From Vibrio hangzhouensis (lineage in GTDB: Bacteria; Pseudomonadota; Gammaproteobacteria; Enterobacterales; Vibrionaceae), in the NCBI RefSeq assembly GCF_900107935.1, contig NZ_FNVG01000013.1:62001-126000 (forward strand): 64,000 nt of DNA, given 5' to 3'. Shown here piece after piece: positions 22,860 to 34,028 of this stretch. The position numbers were made by a program, and so were the translations under genes. Position 1 is the first letter of the stretch. Each line of letters opens with the position of its first letter. Under the pieces are notes generated by a model, which saw only the letters and a program-made list of their open reading frames with translations, had not been told where the DNA came from and searched no databases.

Positions 22860-24794
22860 TTATGAGGATTTGCGAACTCGTAAGTACCACTCAGACAGCA
22901 ATCGTACTTGTTTTTCGGTGTAGCCTTTCTCCATCATACGGTTAACAAAGTCATCGTGTTTACGTTGATCTTCTGACGATGTTTTCGCATTAAATGAAAT
23001 GACAGGTAATAGCTCTTCTGTATTAGAGAACATTTTCTTCTCGATCACAGTGCGGAGTTTTTCATAACTGGTCCAGACTGGGTTCGAGCCTTTGTTGTTG
23101 GCTCTTGCACGCAACACGAAGTTGACGATTTCGTTACGGAAATCTTTCGGGTTACTGATACCAGCAGTTTTCTCAATTTTTTCAAGCTCTTCGTTGAGTG
23201 AGGCTCGGTCAAATAGCTGACCTGTTTCAGGGTCACGGTATTCCTGATCCTGAATCCAGAAGTCCGCATAGGTGACATAACGGTCAAAGATGTTCTGTCC
23301 GTATTCTGAGTAGGATTCTAAATACGCGGTCTGGATTTCTTTGCCAATAAACTCAACGTATCGTGGTACTAGGTAGCCTTTCAGGAACTCAAGGTATTTC
23401 TCGCCCATTTCCTGAGGGAATTGCTCGCGTTCAATCTGCTGTTCTACTACATAGAATAGGTGCACTGGGTTTGCCGCGACTTCAGTCTGATCGAAGTTGA
23501 ACACTCGAGACAAGATTTTGAACGCGAAACGTGTAGAAAGACCGGACATACCTTCATCAACACCTGCGTAATCACGATATTCCTGATAGCTTTTCGCTTT
23601 TGGATCGGTGTCTTTGAGGGTTTCACCATCGTAGACTCTCATCTTCGAGAAAAGAGAGGAATTCTCAGGTTCTTTCAATCGAGATAGAACACTGAATTGG
23701 GCCAATAGCTCAAGCGTACTCGGTGAACAAGGCGCTTTGCTTAACTCACTATGGTCGAGCAGTTTCTGATAAATTTTAACTTCTTCGGAAACGCGTAAGC
23801 AGTATGGGACTTTCACAATATATACGCGGTCGAGGAATGCTTCGTTATTTTTGTTATTTCGGAACGTTTGCCACTCCGACTCGTTCGAGTGAGCCAGAAT
23901 CATACCGTCGAATGGCAACGCAGAAAGACCTTCGGTACCGTTGTAGTTACCTTCTTGTGTCGCCGTTAACAGTGGGTGAAGAACTTTGATTGGAGCCTTG
24001 AACATCTCCACAAACTCCATAAGCCCCTGATTAGCCCGGCACAACGCACCTGAATAGCTATATGCGTCAGGATCATCCTGAGAAAAATGCTCAAGCTGAC
24101 GGATATCAACTTTACCAACCAGTGATGAAATATCCTGGTTGTTCTCGTCGCCGGGTTCGGTCTTGGCGATGGCGATTTGGTCTAGGATAGAAGGTCTCAC
24201 CTTGACCACTTTGAATTTCGTGATATCGCCACCAAACTCATGCAGGCGCTTCGCTGCCCATGGTGACATGATGGAACGCAGGTAACGTTTCTCGATACCA
24301 AACTCGCTTTTTAGTAGGTCACCATCTTCGTTGACATCAAATAAGCAGAATGGATGGTCGTTGACTGGGCTGCGCTCTCCATTTGCTGACAGCATGTAGA
24401 TAGGCATTTGTTGCATCAGTGCTTTGAGTTTTTCTGCGAGAGAAGACTTACCACCCCCCACCGGGCCTAAAAGATAGAGAATTTGTTTTCTTTCTTCTAA
24501 CCCCTGAGCGGCGTGTTTGAGATAAGAGACGATTTGCTCAATCGCGTCTTCCATGCCGTAAAAGTCTTCGAATGTTTTGTATCGAGAGATAATACGGTTA
24601 GAGAAAATGCGACTTAAACGTGGATCTTGTGCTGTATCGATGACCTCTGGTTCACCGATAGCGAGCAAGAGACGTTCCGCAGCATTGGCGTAAGCACTTT
24701 TGTCGTCTTTACATAGAGCTAAGAATTCTTTAATTGATAACTCTTCATCTTTTGCGGCTTCGTAGCGCGCTTGATAATGATCGAAAATACTCAT
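22860..24794 (-). CDS. yeaG: PrkA family serine protein kinase YeaG
   Basis: 644 residues. An N-terminal AAA+-like ATPase region with Walker A GPVGGGKS at 110-117, then the PrkA C-terminal kinase-like domain (from about 400). In enterobacteria YeaG is an RpoS-dependent kinase induced by nitrogen starvation and acid stress that acts with YeaH. ATG start after AAGGGG. First gene of the three-gene unit. The upstream 100 bp is A/T-rich and may hold a stress promoter, but I could not define one. Confidence 0.95.
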   Translation of the reverse strand: MSIFDHYQARYEAAKDEELSIKEFLALCKDDKSAYANAAERLLLAIGEPEVIDTAQDPRLSRIFSNRIISRYKTFEDFYGMEDAIEQIVSYLKHAAQGLEERKQILYLLGPVGGGKSSLAEKLKALMQQMPIYMLSANGERSPVNDHPFCLFDVNEDGDLLKSEFGIEKRYLRSIMSPWAAKRLHEFGGDITKFKVVKVRPSILDQIAIAKTEPGDENNQDISSLVGKVDIRQLEHFSQDDPDAYSYSGALCRANQGLMEFVEMFKAPIKVLHPLLTATQEGNYNGTEGLSALPFDGMILAHSNESEWQTFRNNKNNEAFLDRVYIVKVPYCLRVSEEVKIYQKLLDHSELSKAPCSPSTLELLAQFSVLSRLKEPENSSLFSKMRVYDGETLKDTDPKAKSYQEYRDYAGVDEGMSGLSTRFAFKILSRVFNFDQTEVAANPVHLFYVVEQQIEREQFPQEMGEKYLEFLKGYLVPRYVEFIGKEIQTAYLESYSEYGQNIFDRYVTYADFWIQDQEYRDPETGQLFDRASLNEELEKIEKTAGISNPKDFRNEIVNFVLRARANNKGSNPVWTSYEKLRTVIEKKMFSNTEELLPVISFNAKTSSEDQRKHDDFVNRMMEKGYTEKQVRLLSEWYLRVRKSS

Positions 24795-25023
24795 AGCTGA
24801 TTCCCCTTAAACCTGCAAAGCTGACCAATAACAGATATACAATGCGACTCCGTGTCAATCTTAAGACTAGTAGGGTTTTCAGATTAATGCTTAACAATTA
24901 TGTATTTATTTACAATTCCTAAGCAATAGTGATGGGCGAATTATCGCTAGTCTCAACTTTAGTACGGGTGTCGCCTATGTGGGAGAAGACCGTGAAAACG
25001 TACGAAAAATTACCAGATAAATG

Positions 25024-25047
25024 ACACCCGCTTCGGAAAGCGGGTGT
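25024..25047 (-). terminator. Hairpin downstream of yfbU
   Basis: ACACCCGCTT / AAGCGGGTGT perfect 10-bp stem with a CGGA-type loop, 35 bp beyond the yfbU stop. The reverse strand continues CATTTATC, a weak T-run. Confidence 0.65.
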
Positions 25048-25081
25048 GATCTTGATGGGGTTTTAAATGCTATTGAATAGC

Positions 25082-25582
25082 TTACGCGTTGAAAATTTGG
25101 GTAAATTCAGCGCTAGATAGATGGTATTGTCTTGGGCAGTTTCGCCATGTTGTTAACATGCGGCGATACTTGTCCAGCATAGGTACATGGCTATTAAAAT
25201 GGTGGTCGCCTTTATCAAACTGAGGGTACAGACCTTCTGAATCTACTAGAAAGCGTACATAGTTGACCAACTGTGCTTCAGTTGCGATATCAAACCCCAA
25301 GAATTCAAGGCGGCGCTGATCGACGTTTTTGCGTTCGTCCTCTGACAGCATTTTATTGGACTCTTGCATTGCGTGATACATTTCCATGATATCAATGACT
25401 TCACGACATTCATCTTCAACGAGGCAGCCAAATTCTTTATTCAGTTCGCGCATTTGCAATTCGTAGCCGCGTTCTACAATGGTCTGTAAACGGCGGTATT
25501 TTGCAGCGTTCTCAGGGTTCATCTGAGACATCAGGTAGTATTGGTTGGACAGGATTAGACGTTGAGCATTTGTCATTTCCAT
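25082..25582 (-). CDS. yfbU: YfbU family protein
   Basis: 166 residues, close to the E. coli YfbU length (164) and near-identical at the N-terminus ([19 protein letters not shown]) and in [23 protein letters not shown]. All-helical cytoplasmic protein. Function is not firmly known, although overexpression in E. coli has been linked to cell death. Monocistronic here, 224 bp from pflA and pointing the same way. Confidence 0.92.
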   Translation of the reverse strand: MEMTNAQRLILSNQYYLMSQMNPENAAKYRRLQTIVERGYELQMRELNKEFGCLVEDECREVIDIMEMYHAMQESNKMLSEDERKNVDQRRLEFLGFDIATEAQLVNYVRFLVDSEGLYPQFDKGDHHFNSHVPMLDKYRRMLTTWRNCPRQYHLSSAEFTQIFNA

Positions 25583-25746
25583 TTCTTAAAGCCTCACTAG
25601 CAATTTATTGTTATACCCAAGTAACCTCTAGATACGGGATTCAGCGAGATTTACTTAGCTATTTAAGTTTACAAAGTAAATAGGATTAGTGACAGAGTAA
25701 CAGTATCTGTATCAGTTATAACATGATCTCAACACGGATTTGCCAC

Positions 25747-25777
25747 AAAAAAACGCGCTTTCTAGCGCGTTTTTTTC
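25747..25777 (-). terminator. pflA terminator
   Basis: ACGCGCT-TTCT-AGCGCGT stem flanked by A7 on one side and T7 on the other, so it can work in both directions. It is just beyond the pflA stop. Confidence 0.88.
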
Positions 25778-25805
25778 GTGTTAAAGGAGCGTGCATGGCG
25801 AACGA

Positions 25806-26546
25806 TCAATACTTCACGTTGTCGGTGTACTGCAGCAGGATATTTTGGATGGTATCCATGACTTCTTTCTTAGGTGGGTCAATACCTTCAAGCGGATAGT
25901 CGAAACCCAGTGCTTCCCATTTATGTGCACCCAGTTTATGGTACGGAAGCAGTTCAACTTTCTCAATATTGTCCATGTCCTTGATGAACTCACCCAGCAT
26001 ATGTGCCGCTTCGGCATCATCAGTGTAGCCAGGTACGACAACGTAGCGAATCCAGGTCTTTTGACCGATTTTGTGCAGGTAGCGAGCAAAATCAAGAACA
26101 CGACGGTTAGAAACACCGATAAAGTCCTGGTGGATTTCATCTTTCATGTGTTTGAGGTCAAGCATAACCAGATCAGTGGCTTCCAGAACTTCATCAACAA
26201 CATCGGTATGCTTACGAATATAGCCATTGGTATCCAGACAAGTGTGAATACCTTCTGCTTGAGCGGCACGGAAAAAATCACGCACGAACTCAGGCTGAAG
26301 CATTGCCTCGCCACCGGAGCATGTTATACCACCACCAGAAGCGTTCATGAAGTGGCGGTATGATTTCGCTTCGCTGATCAACTCATCCACTGTGACTTCT
26401 TTGCCATCATGAGTATCCCAGGTATCGCGATTGTGGCAGTACATACAACGCATCAGGCAGCCTTGTAAAAAGACAATGAAACGGATGCCCGGGCCATCTA
26501 CCGTACCACAAGATTCGAATGAGTGAATGCGACCAGTTGTTGACAT
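25806..26546 (-). CDS. pflA: Pyruvate formate-lyase 1-activating enzyme PflA
   Basis: Radical SAM enzyme that makes the glycyl radical on PflB under anaerobiosis. 246 residues. The CX3CX2C cluster ligands are C30, C34 and C37 ([12 protein letters not shown]). The SAM-binding [14 protein letters not shown] region follows at about 70-83. In many bacteria pflA follows pflB directly. Here it is separated from pflB by a chemoreceptor gene on the opposite strand and an LpxR-type gene. Confidence 0.96.
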   Translation of the reverse strand: MSTTGRIHSFESCGTVDGPGIRFIVFLQGCLMRCMYCHNRDTWDTHDGKEVTVDELISEAKSYRHFMNASGGGITCSGGEAMLQPEFVRDFFRAAQAEGIHTCLDTNGYIRKHTDVVDEVLEATDLVMLDLKHMKDEIHQDFIGVSNRRVLDFARYLHKIGQKTWIRYVVVPGYTDDAEAAHMLGEFIKDMDNIEKVELLPYHKLGAHKWEALGFDYPLEGIDPPKKEVMDTIQNILLQYTDNVKY

Positions 26547-26803
26547 ATGCTCTTCTCTAGTAACTATTTTTACCCGTTATTTTATTACAAATCCGCGCCC
26601 GGCAACAGGAAAAGTGGCAGTACATTCATAGTATCGATAGATGAAAAAACTCTGCTGTTGCTCATTGGTTTAATATGTTATAGCGTTGTTAATTAAAATA
26701 TTAATAAAATGGAACGCAGTTTGCTTATTCGCATAACTTATTAATAAACATGGCTGGGCCAGGGAGCTCAGTTAATTGTAGCCGTTGCTGTATGGAGTAT
26801 CGC

Positions 26804-28684
26804 ATGGAAGTGGCATTGTCGCAGAAACAGAAAACATCCTTATCTATGATCACACTTTGGTCAGGGTTCATCATTTTGGTGCTTTTTATTTTTAATTCAC
26901 TGTCGTCATTGAGTGGAAAGTTTATCAGCAGTAGCCAAATGGAGAGAGCCAGTGCCCATCTAGCGACAACACAAGTTAGGTTGCTCGAAACTGTGAATCA
27001 GCGCTCAGCGCTCACCTCTGACACAATGGACGCTTTTGAATTGAGCCTGGAAGAGTTAGAGCAAAGTGCTGAACTCGATTGGCGTCACTTGGAGACAAAT
27101 GGATTTATTACTGAAAGTGAAGCCATTCAGGGGACGTTAGAACGGTTCATATTCAACATTAGCCCCTGGCTATCACTAAAATCCGAACTGGGCTTTCATG
27201 TGAATGATGGTCTCCTTGGTCAGCTTCAGCAGAACAATGCCAGAATCAACGCCGCGATTAAAGAAACGGGGATGGTGACGCTCACGTCCGACTTTCAAAA
27301 AGTCGTGACGACATTGCAAGAGTACCTGATTGAACCGGTGGAGCAGAACGAAAAAGGATTTAAACGCGCTTTGGCTGGCTTCGTCAATGCGTCCAACAGT
27401 TACGCGATGCTTGAGCTTTATGAAGCAGAGGTGAAAGCGCTTGACTTGGGCTTTAAACGTGTCGTGGAGCTAACAGGCACGTTGGTCAACCTTGAACAAA
27501 AACTGGAGCAAGCTCAGGCGGAAACCCTGAGTTCTTTCACCGCAGGTGCCAAGGTATTAAATAACCAGGCCCAGACGCTTGGTAGCCAGGCCGCTGAAGT
27601 GTCGAGCGTCACTCAAATTTCTGTGGGGGTCGCTTGCTCGCTACTCGCATTGTTTACTACCGCGATATTTCTGACCTCCAATTTGTCGCTATCGCGTTCG
27701 GTTAAACAAACTCTCGCTACGCTCAAACTGGTCGAACAGGGCGATCTTTCTGCCAGAATCTCGGTAACGAAAAATCAACGTGACGAGTTTAATCAGCTTA
27801 AACAGGCTATCAATATCAGTTGTGCCAACCTTGGTACGCTGGTGGAAGGCGTGAAAACCAATAGTCAGAAGCTGTCGAGTAACTCTGGAGAGTTGGATAC
27901 CAGTATTACTCAACTCGGCCGACATCAAAGTGAAGTGATGGACCAAACCCAATTACTTGCTTCTGCTACCGAAGAAGTTAGCGTCACCACACAGGAGATT
28001 TCCAACTCTCTGGAACATGTCGCTTCAATCAGTCGTGCTTCGGCAGAATCTGCACAGGCGGGCGGTGAGATTATCGTAGAGACTATTGCCTCTTTTGAAG
28101 AGGTTGGGGTGATCCTGGAGCATGCAACGTCACATATCGAACAGCTTGAGCAAGCATCTCAAAAAGTGGATTCGGTGATGGAAATCATCAACGGTATTGC
28201 AGAGCAAACCAACCTACTTGCCCTTAATGCCGCGATTGAAGCCGCAAGAGCAGGGGAGCAGGGGCGCGGGTTCGCAGTGGTTGCTGATGAAGTGAGAAGT
28301 CTGGCCGTCAGAACGGTACAGGCTGTCGAAGAAATCTCCGGTACTATTGACACCATGAAGAATGAAAGCGCACAAGTGATTCAGTTCATTGAGCGGTCTG
28401 ATTCATCGATGCAGCTTGGACGTGAGCAGGGTGGTCAAGCTAAGAGTGCCTTAGAACTGATACTCAGCAAAGCTCAGGAAACCAGTGCGCAAACCGAGGT
28501 GATCTTCGCGTCAGTGAAAGAGCTTGCAACGACATCACAATCCATGGCCAGCAGTATGGCCCAGATTAATGAATCCATGGCGGAGCTGGAACAAGGCAAC
28601 CAAAGTCTAAAACAGACCAGTGACCTGGTTGACAAACGTTCCACCGAGCTGTTTGAAGAGTGCTCTAAGTTTAAAACGGCTTAG
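26804..28684 (+). CDS. Methyl-accepting chemotaxis protein
   Basis: 626 residues from the ATG giving [14 protein letters not shown], which has GGAG six bases upstream. The earlier start at 26750 adds residues with no membrane logic. Topology: TM1 at about 16-33, a helical periplasmic domain of about 230 residues, TM2 at about 268-290, HAMP to about 345, then the signalling coiled coil with its hairpin tip [20 protein letters not shown]...[12 protein letters not shown] near 467-500. The ligand domain looks like a helical bundle and is not matched to a ligand. No pentapeptide tether at the C-terminus. Confidence 0.93.
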   Translation: MEVALSQKQKTSLSMITLWSGFIILVLFIFNSLSSLSGKFISSSQMERASAHLATTQVRLLETVNQRSALTSDTMDAFELSLEELEQSAELDWRHLETNGFITESEAIQGTLERFIFNISPWLSLKSELGFHVNDGLLGQLQQNNARINAAIKETGMVTLTSDFQKVVTTLQEYLIEPVEQNEKGFKRALAGFVNASNSYAMLELYEAEVKALDLGFKRVVELTGTLVNLEQKLEQAQAETLSSFTAGAKVLNNQAQTLGSQAAEVSSVTQISVGVACSLLALFTTAIFLTSNLSLSRSVKQTLATLKLVEQGDLSARISVTKNQRDEFNQLKQAINISCANLGTLVEGVKTNSQKLSSNSGELDTSITQLGRHQSEVMDQTQLLASATEEVSVTTQEISNSLEHVASISRASAESAQAGGEIIVETIASFEEVGVILEHATSHIEQLEQASQKVDSVMEIINGIAEQTNLLALNAAIEAARAGEQGRGFAVVADEVRSLAVRTVQAVEEISGTIDTMKNESAQVIQFIERSDSSMQLGREQGGQAKSALELILSKAQETSAQTEVIFASVKELATTSQSMASSMAQINESMAELEQGNQSLKQTSDLVDKRSTELFEECSKFKTA

Positions 28685-28705
28685 TCACGTTTAACGGTAG
28701 GAGTT

Positions 28706-28729
28706 CGCTCTGGTTTGATAACCAGAGCG
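28706..28729. terminator. Hairpin between convergent MCP and LpxR-type genes
   Basis: CGCTCTGGTT-TGAT-AACCAGAGCG, a perfect 10-bp stem. No T-run follows on either strand, so it may be a factor-assisted terminator or an mRNA 3'-end stabiliser. Confidence 0.55.
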
Positions 28730-28737
28730 GGTGAGGA

Positions 28738-29718
28738 TCAGAAAAATGCAAAGAATGAGAGACCACCATTGCCATTGATTAAGCCCGGGGCTTCTTTATA
28801 TTCGGTAGTCTTAGAAGCAATAAAGGTATTGATACCGACATATTGATTGTACCAGGCCAGACCCAATACGGCTTCTGCCTGAAGGGGCTGCAAAGTTACA
28901 TCATAAGCTTCACTGGGCTCTGGAATGCCGGGCCGATCGCCCTGAATGGTGACATCATTAAATCGATAGCGTGCCTTCAGACCAAAGTAGCTAAACCAAC
29001 CTCTATTAGAAGCGCCTATCATTCCGGCTTTGAATGGGTTTTCGGTGCTGATATTCGCTGAGCCGAAATTACCTCCCAAATCGGTGCCCCAGCGCAACAT
29101 CGCACCCGTAGAGACATCACTTCTGAAATTGCCCAAATTCGCTTCTGTGACGTTGGATATTTCCCAGCTGGTACTGCCAGAAGCAGGTTGTCGTTTCCAG
29201 TTGAGGTGAGTCAGGTAGCCAATGCTGCCTGCAAACTGGTCCTCGATTTGATACGCCCAACCGTTAGGCTCTTTGGAACCAACAAGAGAATGTACAAGCT
29301 GCTGAGCTTTGTCGGCAAACGAGCTTTCACCGGTCGCTCCTAACGTGAGATTAAAGCGCTGGGCCTGCTGTGGGTGAAGACTGATATAGTTGAGCTCAGC
29401 ATGGAAGTATCCAGCATAAGGACGGTCATTGGCTATGGGTTCTGTTGACTCGATATCAGAAGGGGTCCACATTTTGTGCCCCAGCTGAAATTCAAATTTG
29501 TCCACCGAGTTAGCCCCCCAATAGGAAAGGCTCAAAGGGCGAAATAGCGAATATGGGCTAATGGCGCCTGTGGTGTAGGACAAAAAAATACCATTGGTAT
29601 AGTCTTCGTCGGTGCCAAAGATACCATCGTTGTCGATGGAGAAAGAGACCGTAGAGCGCTCTGATGAGAGTGCACCAGCACTGAATATGAGCGCGGTCAT
29701 TAGGGAGATGTATTTCAT
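28738..29718 (-). CDS. Lipid A deacylase LpxR family protein
   Basis: 326 residues with a Sec signal peptide (MKYISLMTALIFSAGALSSE). Outer-membrane beta barrel of the LpxR/DUF2219 family, which removes the 3'-acyloxyacyl chain of lipid A. The family motifs are present: SIDNDGIFGTDEDYTNGIFLSY with N30, D31 and S47, NDRPYAGYF near 97-105, and QLVHSLVGSKEPNGWAYQ with H143, corresponding to the active-site Asn, Asp, Ser and His known for Salmonella LpxR. The C-terminus ends in Phe, as usual for barrels. It probably alters lipid A endotoxicity or charge. Isolated from other LPS genes. Confidence 0.87.
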   Translation of the reverse strand: MKYISLMTALIFSAGALSSERSTVSFSIDNDGIFGTDEDYTNGIFLSYTTGAISPYSLFRPLSLSYWGANSVDKFEFQLGHKMWTPSDIESTEPIANDRPYAGYFHAELNYISLHPQQAQRFNLTLGATGESSFADKAQQLVHSLVGSKEPNGWAYQIEDQFAGSIGYLTHLNWKRQPASGSTSWEISNVTEANLGNFRSDVSTGAMLRWGTDLGGNFGSANISTENPFKAGMIGASNRGWFSYFGLKARYRFNDVTIQGDRPGIPEPSEAYDVTLQPLQAEAVLGLAWYNQYVGINTFIASKTTEYKEAPGLINGNGGLSFFAFF

Positions 29719-29893
29719 TTTTGGGTCATTCTCTTCAAATACGGCTAGTAGAGATGCGTTGGTTGAAGAGATAGTGACACGTTTAGGAATTTGGCGTCAG
29801 TGATCTGAGAGTGAAAACAAATCAATAACTTTGCGAAATTGTAACCAACCCTTAACCGGTGAGAATTAACAAAAGGTATTGAGAGGTAGGCAT

Positions 29894-29923
29894 AAAAAAA
29901 CCTCGCCGAAGCGAGGTTTTTAT
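29894..29923 (-). terminator. pflB terminator
   Basis: CCTCGC-CGAA-GCGAGG with a long A-run and T-run on either side, so it can act in both directions. It follows the pflB stop. Confidence 0.88.
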
Positions 29924-29944
29924 CTCAATCAGTATAATGCTGGA

Positions 29945-32221
29945 TTATAGAGATTCAGTGAACGTACGTGCGATTACGTCAGCTTGTTGCTCTGCAGTTA
30001 GAGAGTTGAAGCGAACAGCGTAACCAGATACACGGATTGTTAGCTGAGGGTATTTCTCAGGGTGCTTAACAGCGTCTTCTAGAGTATCGCGGTTAAGAAC
30101 GTTCACGTTTAGGTGTTGACCACCTTCAATGCCAGTTTCGTGGTGGAAGTAACCATCCATTAGACCCGCAAGGTTAGCGCGTTGGCTGTCTTCTTCTTTA
30201 CCTAGAGCGTTTGGAACGATAGAGAAAGTATAAGAGATACCATCTTTAGCATCAGCAAACGGTAGTTTACCTACAGAAGTAAGAGAAGCTACAGCACCTT
30301 TCTCATCGCGACCGTGCATTGGGTTAGCACCTGGAGCGAATGGAGCACCTGCTTTACGACCGTCTGGTGTAGTACCTGTCTTCTTACCATATACCACGTT
30401 TGAAGTGATAGTAAGGATAGACTGTGTAGGAACTGCATCGCGGTAAGTCTTAAGCTTACGGATTTTACCCATGAAGATAGAAACAAGTTCACAAGCCATG
30501 TCATCAACACGTGCGTCGTTGTTACCAAATTTAGGGTAGTCGCCAGAGATGTCGAAGTCGATTGCGATACCGTCTTCGTCACGGATAGGCTTAACTTGAC
30601 CGTATTTGATTGCAGATAGAGAGTCAGCTGCAACAGACAGACCAGCAATACCACATGCCATAGTACGACGAACGTCACGATCGTGAAGTGCCATTAGAGC
30701 GGCTTCGTAGCTGTACTTGTCGTGTGAGTAGTGGATTGCGTTTAGCGCAGTCACGTACTGCTTAGCTAGCCAATCCATGAAGTTGTCTAGACCAGCCCAA
30801 ACTTTATCGAAGTCTAGTACTTCGTCAGTCATTGCTTCAGTCTTAGGACCAACTTGGATTTTCAGCTTCTCGTCTACACCGCCGTTGATAACGTATAGAA
30901 GAGTCTTAGCCAGGTTTGCACGAGCACCGAAGAACTGCATGTGCTTACCGATAACCATTGGTGATACACAACAAGCGATAGCGTAGTCATCGTTGTCGAA
31001 ATCTGGACGCATTAGGTCATCGTTCTCGTACTGGATAGAAGAAGTATCGATAGATACCTTCGCACAGAACTTCTTGAAGCCGTCAGGTAGCTGCTCAGAC
31101 CAAAGTACAGTGATGTTTGGCTCTGGAGAAGGACCCATAGTGTATAGCGTGTTTAGGAAACGGAAGTTTGTACGCGTAACAAGCGTACGACCGTCAACAC
31201 CCATACCACCCATAGACTCTGTTGCCCAGATTGGGTCGCCAGAGAATAGCTCATCGTACTCAGGAGTACGTAGGAAGCGAACCATACGTAGTTTCATTAC
31301 GAAGTGGTCGATCATTTCCTGAGCTTGTTCTTCAGTGATAAGACCTGCAGCGATGTCACGCTCAACGTAAACGTCTAGGAAAGTCGAAGTACGACCTAGA
31401 GACATTGCCGCGCCGTTTTGAGATTTAACAGCAGCAAGGTAACCGAAGTAAGTCCACTGGATTGCTTCTTGTGCAGTTGTCGCAGGACCAGAAATGTCGA
31501 AGCCGTAAGACGCTGCCATTTCTTTCATTTGACCTAGTGCGCGGTGTTGCTCTTGAAGCTCTTCACGCAGCTGCATAGTCATTTGTAGATCGTCGCCAGC
31601 TTCTAGTTTCTCTTGAGTAGAGTGGAACTGAGCAACTTTGTCCTTCATTAGGAAGTCAATACCGTATAGTGCTACACGACGATAGTCACCGATGATACGA
31701 CCACGGCCGTATGCATCTGGAAGACCAGTCAGAACACCAGACTTACGACATTTTAGGATATCTGGAGAGTAAACATCGAAAACACCCTGGTTGTGTGTTT
31801 TACGGTACTCTGAGTAGATTTTAGAAACTTGTGGGTCCAGCGTACGACCGTATGCTTTACAAGAACCTTCGATCATGCGCACGCCGCCGTTAGGCATGAT
31901 TGCACGCTTAAGAGGCGCTTCAGTTTGTAGACCAACGATAGTTTCTAGGTCTTTGTTGATATAGCCCGCATCATGTGAAGTGATGGTAGAGATAACAGAA
32001 GTGTCAAAATCAACAGGAGCGTGAGTGCTGTTTTCCTGCTTGATACCTTCCATTACCTTAGCCCAAAGCTTGTTAGTTGCTTCAGTACCTTCAGAAACTA
32101 GGAAAGACTCGTCGCCTTCATAAGGAGCGTAGTTCTTCTGAATGAAGTCACGTACGTTTACTTCGTTTTGCCAGTCACCTGCAGCAAAACCTTCCCAAGC
32201 TTTAGCAAATTGCTCTGCCAT
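29945..32221 (-). CDS. pflB: Formate C-acetyltransferase (pyruvate formate-lyase) PflB
   Basis: Glycyl-radical enzyme: pyruvate + CoA to acetyl-CoA + formate, the main anaerobic pyruvate route. 758 residues. Active-site C417 and C418 (AIACCVSPM) and the glycyl-radical G733 in [10 protein letters not shown] near the C-terminus are intact. Codon use looks strongly biased (for example CGT for Arg, AAC for Asn), as for a highly expressed gene. ATG preceded by AAAGGTAGGTATGTC. A DUF3360 membrane protein gene lies just upstream on the same strand, in the place often held by focA. Confidence 0.98.
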   Translation of the reverse strand: MAEQFAKAWEGFAAGDWQNEVNVRDFIQKNYAPYEGDESFLVSEGTEATNKLWAKVMEGIKQENSTHAPVDFDTSVISTITSHDAGYINKDLETIVGLQTEAPLKRAIMPNGGVRMIEGSCKAYGRTLDPQVSKIYSEYRKTHNQGVFDVYSPDILKCRKSGVLTGLPDAYGRGRIIGDYRRVALYGIDFLMKDKVAQFHSTQEKLEAGDDLQMTMQLREELQEQHRALGQMKEMAASYGFDISGPATTAQEAIQWTYFGYLAAVKSQNGAAMSLGRTSTFLDVYVERDIAAGLITEEQAQEMIDHFVMKLRMVRFLRTPEYDELFSGDPIWATESMGGMGVDGRTLVTRTNFRFLNTLYTMGPSPEPNITVLWSEQLPDGFKKFCAKVSIDTSSIQYENDDLMRPDFDNDDYAIACCVSPMVIGKHMQFFGARANLAKTLLYVINGGVDEKLKIQVGPKTEAMTDEVLDFDKVWAGLDNFMDWLAKQYVTALNAIHYSHDKYSYEAALMALHDRDVRRTMACGIAGLSVAADSLSAIKYGQVKPIRDEDGIAIDFDISGDYPKFGNNDARVDDMACELVSIFMGKIRKLKTYRDAVPTQSILTITSNVVYGKKTGTTPDGRKAGAPFAPGANPMHGRDEKGAVASLTSVGKLPFADAKDGISYTFSIVPNALGKEEDSQRANLAGLMDGYFHHETGIEGGQHLNVNVLNRDTLEDAVKHPEKYPQLTIRVSGYAVRFNSLTAEQQADVIARTFTESL

Positions 32222-32433
32222 GACATACCTACCTTTTTAGTAGAAAAAACACGTACTGTGCGCTTTATACGCATGCTCTGTAGAGTGAGCCAGTACACTT
32301 GAATAAAAATATCGTATAACCACTTAGGGTTAGTATGGGTATAGATATTGTCACTCTCAGCGTCAAAATCAATAGTAAACTAAAAATAAATTGTAAAACT
32401 TAAACTAAATCAATAAATCTTAAAAATGATTGA

Positions 32434-32467
32434 TAAAAATTTGGGCAGTGAATGTCACTGCCCAAAT
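32434..32467 (-). terminator. Terminator of the DUF3360 gene
   Basis: TTGGGCAGTG / CACTGCCCAA perfect 10-bp stem, loop AATGT, followed on the reverse strand by T5. It lies between the DUF3360 gene and pflB, so pflB must have its own promoter in 32222-32433. Confidence 0.88.
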
Positions 32468-32480
32468 AATCAACTAGATA

Positions 32481-34028
32481 TTATAGGAAAGCTGGGATGC
32501 CATACTGGCCTTCTAGCATACCTACAGCTAGCATCGCTACCAGACAGATAACAAATACGCCTACCGGAATAATGATCTTATCTACAAAAGATAGACGAGA
32601 AGCACGCTCTTTGTCACCAATCAGACCATTATTATCCAGGAACATGGTTAAAGCCCAAGCCAGTACAGGGTTGGCAACTACTGATGCAAAGATACAGATC
32701 CCCGCAGCTTGTGAGTCTTTGCTCTCTTTAACCATTTGCATACCCGCTTCGAGTAGCGGTAGGAATACACCCACTAGTAGTGCAATACGCATTACAGGAG
32801 GCCATACCGCAACGTCCATTGGGAAACCAAGAACCGCAACGGTCATTACAATCAAACCAAGAAGAATTGCACCGCCAGGGATTGGACGCTTAGCAATTGC
32901 AGCAGGGATCATGTACGTACCCCAAGATGATGTGATGTTACCACCACCAACTGCAGTACCTACCATTTGACGGATAGAACACATGGTCATAGTGTCATCA
33001 ACGTCCATCAGTACTTTTTCGGTTTTCTTCGGATAGTTCAGTTCCTGGAAGATGCGGTGACCCAGGAAGTCAGGTGACCACATAGCAACCGCAAGAATTG
33101 CGAATGGAAGAGATGCAATGAAGTGCTGAAGGTTTGGAAGACCTAGCATCCAGCCTTCTTCCGTGCTGCCCCACCAGTAAACAGGGTTCAGGTTCGGAAG
33201 ACCCATCTCGGTTTCAAACGTCAGGTCAAAGCCAGCGCCAAGACCAAGTGCAAGCAGAAGACCAGTGATAGCACAAACTGGAATAGCCAACCAACGCATG
33301 TTGATCTTAGCCAGGTAAGCGTACACTGCAATGTTGATACCCAGTACGATCAGACCCACATAGCCCATGCTTCCTGCTTCGATATCTGCAGATTGTAGAC
33401 TCACTGCCCAGTCTTGAATCGAACCGATTTGACTCATTGTACCGGTGAAGCCCAGGAAGATTAATAAGCCACCTGCTGTACCCTGAGAGGTCAGATTAAC
33501 GAGCTTAGAGCCGCCTTTGAAGTAGCTTAGCAATAGACCGAACACACCAAGAAGGATTGCAAGAGCAAGAGGGTGAGCACCGGCAAGGGCAATCGAACCG
33601 ATAAGTGGAATCATCGGGCCGTGGTTACCGGCAAGGTTGGCTCTTGGGTTAATGAAACCTGATGCGAGAACACAGAACAAAAGTGCAGGAATTAGCATTT
33701 CTACACGTGCAACCTCGATAGCAAATTCTTTACCAAGGTTTACGTGATCCCAAGCAGCGGTTAAACCGTCTGCCCATGACATCATTACCGCAGAATACAT
33801 CGCGATAATGCCGATGGTACCGGCAAGTGCAGGTACTAAATCTTCCAGTTCAAAACGGAAATCGCGACCCGGCAGGTTAAGACCGAAGCGGCGCGGTTTC
33901 ATGATTTGAAGTTCGTGGTCTAGGTATTCAGAGCGGCTGGCAAACTCAGATGAAGGACGGTGAAGCTCTTGATAGCTCTTGGTCTCGATATCCGAATCAG
34001 AATGCGCTTTGTTAACTGCGTCTGACAT
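32481..34028 (-). CDS. DUF3360 family multi-pass membrane protein
   Basis: 515 residues from the ATG giving MSDAVNKAHSDSDIETKSY, with TGAGGAAT upstream. The longer frame starting at 34112 has no site. An N-terminal hydrophilic segment (about 70 residues) is followed by about 10-12 membrane helices. Several conserved stretches (GNHGPMIPLIGSIALAGAHPLALAI, FKGGSKLVNLTSQGTAGGLLIFLGF) resemble NCS2/SulP-fold transporters. Function unproven. Its place upstream of pflB, where focA sits in E. coli, and an FNR-type box 180 bp upstream make an anaerobic anion or organic acid transporter a fair guess. Confidence 0.8.
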   Translation of the reverse strand: MSDAVNKAHSDSDIETKSYQELHRPSSEFASRSEYLDHELQIMKPRRFGLNLPGRDFRFELEDLVPALAGTIGIIAMYSAVMMSWADGLTAAWDHVNLGKEFAIEVARVEMLIPALLFCVLASGFINPRANLAGNHGPMIPLIGSIALAGAHPLALAILLGVFGLLLSYFKGGSKLVNLTSQGTAGGLLIFLGFTGTMSQIGSIQDWAVSLQSADIEAGSMGYVGLIVLGINIAVYAYLAKINMRWLAIPVCAITGLLLALGLGAGFDLTFETEMGLPNLNPVYWWGSTEEGWMLGLPNLQHFIASLPFAILAVAMWSPDFLGHRIFQELNYPKKTEKVLMDVDDTMTMCSIRQMVGTAVGGGNITSSWGTYMIPAAIAKRPIPGGAILLGLIVMTVAVLGFPMDVAVWPPVMRIALLVGVFLPLLEAGMQMVKESKDSQAAGICIFASVVANPVLAWALTMFLDNNGLIGDKERASRLSFVDKIIIPVGVFVICLVAMLAVGMLEGQYGIPAFL

